DNA of 64,000 bases, from the NCBI GenBank assembly GCA_010015675.1, contig ML976978.1, positions 1,426,848 to 1,490,847 of the forward strand, read 5' to 3'. The position numbers were made by a program, and so were the translations under genes. Shown piece by piece: positions 56,441-64,000 of this stretch. The DNA is from Byssothecium circinans. Taxonomy: Eukaryota; Ascomycota; Dothideomycetes; Pleosporales; Massarinaceae. The notes under the pieces are model-generated. The model searched no databases, was not told the DNA's origin, and saw nothing but the letters and a program-made list of their open reading frames with translations. Positions within the stretch are counted from its first letter, which is position 1; each line of letters opens with the position of its first letter.

Positions 56441-57730
56441 ATGCCGGAAAAGTCCTCTGAACAACCTCCGAGGAGCTTCGCACCGAGTTCTCTGGGTCGG
56501 ACGTCTGGACGCTGGTCGAAAGGAAATCGGGACAGCAGAACATCCTCCGAAGCTCGAGAGAGAAGGACAAGATTCTCACCGGCAAGATCAGTTTCACCAA
56601 GGTCCATCTCGCCAAAAGATCCTCGATCCGACGCCGAAAACATTGACACGGCTCTGACGGAAGCTAGATGGAATGATTTACGCGCAGGGCAAGTAAATAA
56701 AGAGAAAAACAAGGAAAGCAGAGCAATATCTGCTGAGCTAAGACGCAGCGGATCAGGCTCTAGAGGAAGACGATCGTCTTCAAGTACAGGGGACCGATGG
56801 TTCACACCCATGACCGGGAGAACTCGGAATCTTACCAATGAACTATTCGCCTGGCATAGATATCAAGATAAGAAGGCGGAGCAAGCGTCTGAGCCACCAA
56901 AAGCAGAAAATGTCCAAAGAAACGAGTTCGGACCTCCAATCCCGGCACGCAATTGGACTTTTGCTAATCCGATAACCAACCAATACCTTCGACCACGAGG
57001 TGCCATCACGGACGCCGAGCTCAGCAATACAATTTCTACGCCGTCATATTTAGCTGGACGGCCCCCCTTATCGAGTGAGCAGCCATCGACAGAGACTGGG
57101 CCAATTGTACCTGCGTCGTCGCCAAATATACTCGGATCTAGTTCCGGGTCGAATTCGGTGGGTACATCATGTTTTCCCAAGACGTTACCACATTCATCAA
57201 GGCCATCGATGCCGATAGAGGGGGCGCTGCATCTGGAAGCGAGGCGTCAGGAGGCGCTGCGTCAGGGGGCGATGCTCCAGGAGGCCAGGCTTCAGGAGGC
57301 CAGGCGTCAGGAGGCGAGGCGTCAGGAGGCAAGGCTCCAGGAGGTGAGGCGCAAGAACGCATTACGTAGTGCTATGAAGCGGCCACCGGAATTAAGGCCG
57401 TTGACACCGATAAAGGGGGCACGGAGTCCCGAGACGCGGAGACTGGAGGCGGAGTTTCGGGAGGCGAGGCGCCAGAGGACAATACGTCGGAATGAGAGGC
57501 GGACACAGGGATTGACGGCGTTGACACCGATCGAGGAGGCGCCGAGTCAGGAGACGTCGGGTCGGGAAGAGGAACTTCCGGAGGAGGAGCGTCCGGAGGA
57601 ATGGGAGACGGAGGGTGGGAGCGAGGACGGAGATGGAGGAGATGGAGAGAAAGGCGGCAAGATTGATAAGGGGAAGGGAAAAGCGGTTATGGATGAGGAC
57701 GAATGGCTTGAATGGGAGAGTTTGAGCTGA
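56441..57730 (+). CDS. Disordered protein with EARRQ pentapeptide repeats
   Basis: I do not recognise this gene. From ATG 56441 the frame gives 429 residues; it is also open back to 56318 (encoding QQQPRSGSSNTFEEVKWNSS) without an ATG, so an upstream exon may exist. The N-terminal half is Ser/Arg-rich ([14 protein letters not shown]), with a less biased stretch [19 protein letters not shown]. Residues about 265-305 consist of eight consecutive pentapeptides of EARRQ type encoded by a 15-bp minisatellite, predicted as a highly charged helix. Twice afterwards a unit of the form LTPI-x-x-A-x-S-x-E recurs. The C-terminus is acidic then basic ([19 protein letters not shown]), ending [10 protein letters not shown]. 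Confidence 0.6.
   Translation: MPEKSSEQPPRSFAPSSLGRTSGRWSKGNRDSRTSSEARERRTRFSPARSVSPRSISPKDPRSDAENIDTALTEARWNDLRAGQVNKEKNKESRAISAELRRSGSGSRGRRSSSSTGDRWFTPMTGRTRNLTNELFAWHRYQDKKAEQASEPPKAENVQRNEFGPPIPARNWTFANPITNQYLRPRGAITDAELSNTISTPSYLAGRPPLSSEQPSTETGPIVPASSPNILGSSSGSNSVGTSCFPKTLPHSSRPSMPIEGALHLEARRQEALRQGAMLQEARLQEARRQEARRQEARLQEVRRKNALRSAMKRPPELRPLTPIKGARSPETRRLEAEFREARRQRTIRRNERRTQGLTALTPIEEAPSQETSGREEELPEEERPEEWETEGGSEDGDGGDGEKGGKIDKGKGKAVMDEDEWLEWESLS
57236..57355 (+). repeat. 15-bp coding minisatellite, eight units
   Basis: Eight consecutive 15-bp units of consensus GAGGCGAGGCGTCAG, in frame, encoding [35 protein letters not shown] and EVRRK. Units differ by one to four bases, so the array is moderately old or under selection at the amino-acid level. 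Confidence 0.9.
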
Positions 57731-59186
57731 GATGGCGTTTTGACAGGTTCTATAGTCTAGGGGAAATGTATCTTTGCTTTGGGTCTGCATCTGCGTTGTA
57801 GGCCAGGCTGGTATGAACAAGTTGGATGACTCTCACGGAGTTTGATGTTGTGGAAGGGAGTGTTGCTGAACGTCTGCTGTGCTCTAGTGTACAAGGGGTT
57901 TGACGATGACTCTTGTTTTGCTTCTAAACGTGCACCGTGAGTATGCGTAAAGGCTGTCGGGTAGTAATACAACCCATGGCTCTACACTGATTTTAGCATC
58001 TTGGAGTTATTTGATGATTCACCCTGTGCTGCGATCCAGTCGAACTATCGTTACAAAGTTCCTAGAGAGAAATCAAAGCATGATCTTGGGAAACAAGCCC
58101 TCAGAACTCGTGCTACTATCCAAGTTTAAGCATTATTCAGAGCACTACGTATTGAATCCCCCTTGGATAAGTTTTGCAGGGTATAATTCTCAGCCTATTC
58201 CCCCGGAATTTTGCTGTCGTAAGCGCTTGGTGTACTGCGGGTAGAGAGAACGATACTTAGTTCGTATAAGACGGCATACCTACATCAGCTCGAAGGAAGA
58301 GCCTGAGAAAGCCTCTGGCACTTCTTCTTTAAGAAGGTCTTATCAGCGTTGGCGCAATTTCAGGCTCTGGCACTTGGCCTTTATAACTAATCGAGCGCGG
58401 TAATAAGGGAGGGATGAGATGAGAGATGAGACGACATTGAAGCCTTATATACATACGGTACGGCGTGTTTTCTGTGCGATGTATTGCTCATACACAATGG
58501 GTACGATTAGTGAATAGATTATTGTAGACGTAGTAATCTAACAAACTATTGGTCATTTCTATCGTTTAGGTATCATGGTGAGAATGGGTTGAGCGAGGGG
58601 AATTTGGTTCACTGGTCTTTAGGATTATGTTGTGTCATGGTTTTGCTTTTTTAACGCTCATCTCCCACTTAAGTTGAACTTACCGCACACGCAATTACGG
58701 ACCGCAGAGCTCAGGCTCGTTTAAGGGTAAGTCCTAACTCGACTCTAGTAAGCTTCTGGAAGGCGAGTACAGGCTCCTCATTGGCATTGGGAGAAAAGTG
58801 AGTAAAGGCGATTCGCAAGCACCTGGTAGATTGTTAGTCGCGGGTTAGGCACTGCCAGCTCACAGTCGGAAAGCCTCGCTGGAGAGCTGTTTCTGAGCCC
58901 GCGAACGCTGTTGTGTGGGCATAAAGGAATCGCACAAAACGTCTCCCGACTTGAAGGATAGGTTGCTGAGCTTAGAATAGTGACTGGGTCTAGTATAACC
59001 TTTTGGCGAAGGTAGGAAACTAATAAGCTAAAATACAATACAATAAGGCTATAAAAGGAGCTACACCACCACCTTCGAAGATAGGGGAATATGAAGGAAC
59101 AGTAAGAAATAAGTGTAAGATACCCTTAGTAAAAGTCCTAAGCTCATTTGAGCGCGTTGCCGTCCTATCTACCCCAGTCATTGGCG
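57731..59186. other. AT-rich, RIP-like intergenic region
   Basis: 1.46 kb between convergent genes. Stretches at about 58380-58640 and 58980-59150 are rich in TpA with few long frames, as after repeat-induced point mutation. Immediately 3' of the NLR stop (59186 downwards, minus strand), one out-of-frame piece of a further ankyrin unit is readable (DANDWGR then stop). Confidence 0.6.
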
Positions 59187-62100
59187 TCACATGCCTGTGT
59201 TGAGCAAACACTTGATTCTGGCTTCGTGCCCATTCCGTGCTGCGAGCATTAGCGGCGTCCTCCCTTTATTATCCCTAGAGTTGACGTCTGCTCGGCCTGT
59301 TTCAACCAGCAACTTGAATATGGCCTCATTTCCGAGCTCTGCCGCACGCGATAACGGTGTCTGGCCATATTTGTTCCTCGCGTCAACTACAACTTGGCCC
59401 GTATCGAGGAGTAGCTGAACTACAGCCTTCCCATGATGCCTGCTTGCCGCCCACCATAGTGCCGTTCTCCTTTCATTATCTTTTGAGTTAACGTCAGCTT
59501 GGCCTTTTTCAATCAGCAGCTTGAGTATAGAGGCATTCCCCTCGCTTGCTGCACACAATAGCGGTGTCAGCCCAGAAGTATCCCTCCCGTTAACTTCAAC
59601 TTGGCTTGTGCTGAGGAGTAGTTGAACTACAGACCCATTGTTCGGCCTGCTTGCAGCGTACCATAGTGGCGTCCTCCCTCTATTATCTTTTAAATTGACG
59701 TCAACGCGGCCTGTTTCAATCAGCAGCTTGACCACAGCCTCATGACCTCCACCTGCCGCAGCTGATAGAGGCGATCGCCCCCTATAACTGGCCGAATTGA
59801 CGTCAACCTGGCATGTATCAAGCAGTAGCTTGACAATAGCCCCATTTCCCTTCTCCGCGGCTTGGTATAGTGGTGTCCGCCCAACGTCATCTTCTGAATC
59901 GACGTCAGCCTGGGATATCTCTAGCAGTCGCTTGACAGCAGACTCGCTACCATACTCTGCTGCCCATGATAGCGTTGTTCGTCCACGACCATCCTTTGGC
60001 TTTACGTCGATTTGGCCAGCCTCAAGCAGGAACGTGAATATTTCACTCTCACCGGCTTCAAGTAAATATGATGGTACAGTCCTGTGTTGCGTAAAGTTGA
60101 AGTGGGAACCAAAGCCGCTCTGCCTGGATCCTTTGTGACAGTATTCGCCGTAGAGTTCGCGAAGTCGACCTTGAAGAGGCTGATCTGCCATTTGGGCTTC
60201 TAGAAACATTCGCACAGCTTCCCGGCTCCCGGTCCGAAGGGCCGCCAAAAGGGGAGGCCCATAACGCTCATTTCCAACTTCAAGATACGCCAAGATGGAT
60301 GGGTGAGCTTTGATGAGGTTTGTCATGTTGCGCTCCGCCAATACATACAAGAGGCTCATATCTTCTGAATGTCTGATTTCTTCATATGCTGCGAGCAGGT
60401 TGACGAGCTTAATCCAGTGGATCAGTGGGAAATCATTGATGAAACTCTCCTGAGTGATACCCCGTTTTCCTGCTGCTTCTGCATGGTACAGCACATTGTG
60501 TACAGCATATTCTAGGAAAGGAAATGCACCAGTAGCCAATTGGCGCAAGTCTGCAGCTTCCTGGCATGAAGCTTTTGGAAGATTGTTTGGGATGGCCAGA
60601 GGAGTAAGGATCCCAATGTTTATGTAGTTCAGGGAACAATGCTTCAATCGCTCGTGGCTTTGACCTTCAAAGTTGTGTCCGAGATCAGGCCAAATGTCGA
60701 CAAGCCCGTTTCCTTTGATAAGGAGATCCTTGACTGATTCGTGGATGAACTGAGCTTTTGGAGAATTTGTTTTCGTGATTTCCACAAGCCCTTTCGAAGA
60801 ACTGAGGACGAATCGCTTCATAACATCCATTGGAATTTCATCAGGTTCCCATCTTGATAGAGCATCAGGCTCAACTCCAGAAAGAACCGCAAAGTACAAC
60901 TCCTCTGGGCTTAATGGTTGCCTTGCAAAAAGCACCCATTGCACACATAGAATCAATTCGTGTTGATCACGGGAGTCGCGTGTCAAAATATCGCGGAGTA
61001 GCTCGTGCAGGTCGCCAGGGATTTCTCGGAGTCTTCTTTGGAGCGCATGCATCCGACCGCCATCATATTCCTTGTTCAAGATTCCTACTACAAGAACGAC
61101 CCACATGAAAATCCCCGAAGCCTTCTCTTGGAGCTCTTTCCTTGTCTGCTCGGCAATCCTGCTACGCCCCACCTTCAGCTCACTGTCGATGTAGTTTGTT
61201 ATATCCTGACTGTGACCTTCTTGTCCGTCAAGAACGAGCTCCAAATTGTTCCGGATATTTACGTGCGGGTAGTGTCTGCTTGAAAAGCAAACTTGGAATT
61301 TGATGCCGGCCGATACCGTGATCTCGCCAATACGCTCGAAAAACGATATCATATCCCGGATCTGATCTTCTTCGCATTCATCCAAGGCATCGATGAAACA
61401 CATCACGGGGTTCTCTCCGAGACCTTGAACGGCTTCTTCTAGGAGCGTCTTCAGTTCTTCGATGCTCCATTGGTGGGTTGTGCTGGCAATTGACACTGAG
61501 AAGCTGAGCAAATCAAAGACGTCCTGAAGCGCTGGAATTCGTTCGAGGAGCTGTAGTAGGAGCGACTGGTATGTCCCAATTGTAGATTTCTCCAGATCCG
61601 CACCTCGCGCACTGAAGAAGAAGGAGATGACAATCCAATCCTTCATCGTCCTACGGGCAGTAGAGAAAGCATATTTCATCAACGTCGATTTTCCAGTTCC
61701 AGGGTTCCCTTTAATCCATAAGAAACCGTGGTGTTGATCTAGTTTGGCAGGATCTAACCAGTCAAGGTACTCCGACTGTTTCAACAGCCATTCGCATGTC
61801 TTGGTGTGAGCATTCTTGATGTTTGCGTGGCGCGAATCGAGTTGGTCAAATCTCAACGAGGATAACAGCAGCTGCCTTTCCTTTTCGTTTTTTGACCATG
61901 GCTTGTCCTTCAACGTCTTTTCGATCTTTCTCTGAAGACGAACCAAGGCACTTTCCTGTCCTTCGCCGTATATGAGCGGCATCTGGATGCCGAAAATACC
62001 AAGTAAACAATATGCCTTATCTTCTGCGCGTTTCGTTTGACGGCTTTTTGCCCATGACATGCGCTCCTTTACACTGAACCGAGACAGAGATTTGCCTCCT

Positions 62101-62660
62101 TGGAGTGCCGGGACAGCAATTCTGGTTATCTCATGTAGGGTTTGCTCTAGTGTTCGCTTGTTACCGAGCAGCTGTCCCTCTTTCGAGAAGAACTCAACCG
62201 ATGCCGGAGCGATGAGCTCTTGAAGGGTCCAGCCACGACTAAACCATCTGCTTCGTCTGAACAGTGGCTTCCATCTTCGAGCGAACTCAGTATCTTCTCC
62301 ATCATCCAAACTACCGGTTGAAACATCGGGCAGATATACGTAGCATCGCTCCGCCTTTTGGTACCAGCGGAACATGGAGTTGATAGCTTCTGTAAGCTCC
62401 GCGCTGCTTGATTTGTCGATGCAGCAGGTATCCACCCAAAAGTATCGTAACCCGTCGGATGCAGCTCGTTGACCGCAGAAACGGATCTTTTCGTAGCCGG
62501 TCTTGCTCTGCCCCGTCCCATCTAACATCTCCTGGAAGGTGACCTCTTGACCCTCCGTCCAAGTATGCGAAAGGATCGCATAGCGAGGAATTGTATCGTC
62601 GTCTGTGAAGTCCTGTGAGAGGATAAACTCGCCAGTTTCGCTACGATGCAAAAGACGCAT
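59187..62660 (-). CDS. HET-NACHT-ankyrin NLR-type protein
   Basis: Single-exon STAND NTPase of the fungal NLR class, related to HET-E/HET-D-type non-self recognition proteins; 1157 residues from ATG 62660. The N-terminal HET domain (about 1-235) has MRLLHRSETGEF, RYAILSHTW, RYFWVDTCCIDK and SRGWTLQELIAP. The NACHT domain (about 310-480) has P-loop KGNPGTGKST at 317-326 and Walker B VMCFIDALDECEE near 419. A helical region (480-880) links to eight ankyrin units of 34-35 residues (890-1157), the last cut at 28 residues by the stop. HET domains trigger cell death when activated in known systems; repeat ligand-binding regions are usually the variable sensor. No intron is needed and all motifs are intact. 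The function here (incompatibility or defence) is inferred. Confidence 0.93.
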   Translation of the reverse strand: MRLLHRSETGEFILSQDFTDDDTIPRYAILSHTWTEGQEVTFQEMLDGTGQSKTGYEKIRFCGQRAASDGLRYFWVDTCCIDKSSSAELTEAINSMFRWYQKAERCYVYLPDVSTGSLDDGEDTEFARRWKPLFRRSRWFSRGWTLQELIAPASVEFFSKEGQLLGNKRTLEQTLHEITRIAVPALQGGKSLSRFSVKERMSWAKSRQTKRAEDKAYCLLGIFGIQMPLIYGEGQESALVRLQRKIEKTLKDKPWSKNEKERQLLLSSLRFDQLDSRHANIKNAHTKTCEWLLKQSEYLDWLDPAKLDQHHGFLWIKGNPGTGKSTLMKYAFSTARRTMKDWIVISFFFSARGADLEKSTIGTYQSLLLQLLERIPALQDVFDLLSFSVSIASTTHQWSIEELKTLLEEAVQGLGENPVMCFIDALDECEEDQIRDMISFFERIGEITVSAGIKFQVCFSSRHYPHVNIRNNLELVLDGQEGHSQDITNYIDSELKVGRSRIAEQTRKELQEKASGIFMWVVLVVGILNKEYDGGRMHALQRRLREIPGDLHELLRDILTRDSRDQHELILCVQWVLFARQPLSPEELYFAVLSGVEPDALSRWEPDEIPMDVMKRFVLSSSKGLVEITKTNSPKAQFIHESVKDLLIKGNGLVDIWPDLGHNFEGQSHERLKHCSLNYINIGILTPLAIPNNLPKASCQEAADLRQLATGAFPFLEYAVHNVLYHAEAAGKRGITQESFINDFPLIHWIKLVNLLAAYEEIRHSEDMSLLYVLAERNMTNLIKAHPSILAYLEVGNERYGPPLLAALRTGSREAVRMFLEAQMADQPLQGRLRELYGEYCHKGSRQSGFGSHFNFTQHRTVPSYLLEAGESEIFTFLLEAGQIDVKPKDGRGRTTLSWAAEYGSESAVKRLLEISQADVDSEDDVGRTPLYQAAEKGNGAIVKLLLDTCQVDVNSASYRGRSPLSAAAGGGHEAVVKLLIETGRVDVNLKDNRGRTPLWYAASRPNNGSVVQLLLSTSQVEVNGRDTSGLTPLLCAASEGNASILKLLIEKGQADVNSKDNERRTALWWAASRHHGKAVVQLLLDTGQVVVDARNKYGQTPLSRAAELGNEAIFKLLVETGRADVNSRDNKGRTPLMLAARNGHEARIKCLLNTGM
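59190..59993 (-). repeat. Tandem ankyrin-encoding repeats, eight units
   Basis: Units of 102-105 bp, each beginning near GRTPL, W-x-A-A or equivalent and ending V-D/E-V-N. Units 2 to 7 share blocks such as VVKLLI-T and QLLL-T-QV. The final unit stops at 28 residues. Confidence 0.85.
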
Positions 62661-63232
62661 TGCTTCACAAACAGTTTGGACGGGCGAATGCTGTGGAATA
62701 GAGCATCGTAAGGCTCAACGGCAGCCTAAGCGAAAAGACGACCACGGAAAGTCGTAGGCTAATTAAGGATACCAACCCTAGCAATGGTGGTTAGTAAATA
62801 TACAGGGAGATACGAGACTGATTTACACTAAGGAATCGTATCCAAAAGCGACACAGTGCACGACTGCTCTGAGGGAATTTTTCAGTCGCTTTTAATGTCT
62901 TGGTTTTGCGAGGAGGAGAGGCTAGACAAGCTCAGCTCGAGACCGGGTACGGACGTGGCTTTCCGCCAAGGCAATCGTCTAGAGTAAACATTCGAATCAC
63001 CAGCCACCGAGATCCAGTCACGTGATCAACTACTGTCGTTGATGTTCAGCCTAAGCGAGCGCCCACGGCCAAAAAAGCTCACCCTTTGCACCCCCTCCAC
63101 ACCATATTCCCGTGGGAAATAAAACAACAGAGCAAAAGGAGGACCCAGCGGCGGTTTCAGCGCGTCTAATGGTGGTAGTTTCAAGGGGTGCAGCGGCCTA
63201 GGGGAAAAGACCGTCAAAGCAATATTATAATA

Positions 63233-63273
63233 TGGTCCTAGGCCGCCAAGTACGCTAGTCTATGTGAGGCATA
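63233..63273 (+). repeat. Degenerate direct repeat, copy A
   Basis: Matches copy B at 63876-63916 over about 41 bp. Shared words are CCTAGG, GCCAAG and ATGAGGCAT versus GTGAGGCAT. Differences are largely C/T and G/A. Confidence 0.6.
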
Positions 63274-63875
63274 GCCTCGTCCTTGACCATAGCACGAAGC
63301 TCGTCCATTCGTGATGTATCATCAATGTCTGGAGTCCTGTCTATCCTCAAGTTTAACCGGTGAAGACGCCCTTACCTGTCCGCAGATTCAAGATCCTCTC
63401 GCAGATGGTTTGGCCATCTGTTGATTGGGAGACTGTGGTGTAAGGATGAGCCCACAGTCATGTGATCAGCTTGAGCCGGTGGTTTTTACCCGAGCAGCCC
63501 TCGGTGATCTCCATCATACCATGGCAATACAGACAGTTTTCTTTTGTACGAGACAATGTCGAACCGTTCTTTGGACAGACAGGAACTGTTCTTCTATTCA
63601 TTTGTTTATATAGCAATCCAAAGCTCCTCTTTATCCTAGGTATCAACCTTCTTCCGTGTACGATCAGCAGAGAGCCTGGGCCATTAGCGACTAGTTCGAG
63701 CCCGTACAGCGCACGAATGCCACGTACGGCGCAGTAGACAAGAGCATTAGATGATATAAATGGCTAAATTCCAAGGCCTTGGAATATCCGGAGAGGATGT
63801 GAGAACAACAGATGTACAAGAAGTGAAGTGTATTGATCTAACTAGTGAATTGGTGGAGCGAGACGCTTGAGAAGG

Positions 63876-63916
63876 TGGCCCTAGGCTGCCAAGCACGATA
63901 GCCGATATGAGGCATC
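63876..63916 (+). repeat. Degenerate direct repeat, copy B
   Basis: Partner of copy A, 643 bp downstream and in the same orientation. Only this short block is alignable by eye, so the original element and its boundaries are unknown. Confidence 0.6.
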
Positions 63917-64000
63917 TATTATATGCAAAAATCGGTGATATTCCTTGGCGCCCTCGGTAATTTTTTTTCCTCACCAAAATCGCTAGCGAGAGCGAAATTG

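Larger units (their letters stand above)
62661..64000. other. NLR upstream region with degenerate direct repeats
   Basis: 1.34 kb with no supported gene. A GTCACGTGATCA palindrome is at about 63017-63028, and a related GTCATGTGATCA at about 63457-63468. A 41-bp sequence at 63233-63273 recurs at 63876-63916 with roughly 80 percent identity, mostly by transitions. A T9-type run is near 63960. This looks like decayed repeat or transposon material, but no coding remnant was identified. Confidence 0.5.

Overview
This is nuclear DNA of a filamentous ascomycete (Pezizomycotina). I would guess Dothideomycetes, possibly Pleosporales, but only from overall protein character. The reasons are short GT-AG introns (mostly 47-70 bp, many with a CTAAC-like branch site just before the acceptor), C/T-rich leaders before start codons, fungus-only genes (translation elongation factor 3, Zn2Cys6 regulator, cutinase, HET-domain NLR), and moderate GC with a few AT-rich islands that look altered by repeat-induced point mutation (RIP).

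Layout. 0.2-3.1 kb: N-acetylglucosamine-6-phosphate deacetylase (+) converging on an unrecognised gene (-). 3.9 kb: an intron-containing tRNA-Val(AAC). 4.8-12.7 kb: four minus-strand genes, namely an Sgf11-like SAGA deubiquitinase-module subunit, the RNase P/MRP scaffold POP1, a class I SAM methyltransferase and a 12-TM MFS exporter. 13.4-19.3 kb: a luciferase-like-domain protein (-), an NmrA-type NAD(P)-binding protein, a Ure2-like glutathione S-transferase, and a sugar transporter whose first membrane segment is broken. 20.3 kb: a 63-residue secreted six-cysteine protein. 21.0-24.5 kb: eEF3. 25.7-31.3 kb: a cytochrome P450 and a Zn2Cys6 transcription factor. 33.4-36.1 kb: a cutinase and a WSC-domain protein with a frame break. 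38.0-40.0 kb: a disordered RS-rich protein. 40.6-45.2 kb: RFC1 (-) and mitochondrial ribosomal protein uL16m (+) sharing a 328-bp divergent promoter. 47.8-54.2 kb: a disordered protein with a possible PP1-docking motif, Y-family DNA polymerase iota and sphingosine-1-phosphate lyase. 54.8-57.7 kb: a SAM methyltransferase-like protein and a disordered protein built partly from a 15-bp minisatellite. 59.2-62.7 kb: a HET-NACHT-ankyrin NLR next to AT-rich, RIP-like DNA.

How it fits together. Housekeeping genes (POP1, eEF3, RFC1, uL16m, Pol iota, DPL1, SAGA subunit) are interspersed with genes of environmental or host interaction (cutinase, cysteine-rich secreted protein, WSC protein, P450, GST, transporters, NLR). 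No biosynthetic gene cluster and no intact transposon is evident. The most unusual items are a polymerase iota gene with a probable GC-AG intron and a 12-nt microexon, the NLR whose ankyrin array runs off its stop codon into an out-of-frame remnant, the effector-like six-cysteine protein, and two genes (sugar transporter, WSC protein) with local frame lesions. Exon boundaries were inferred by reading splice sites against protein-family expectation, without transcript data.
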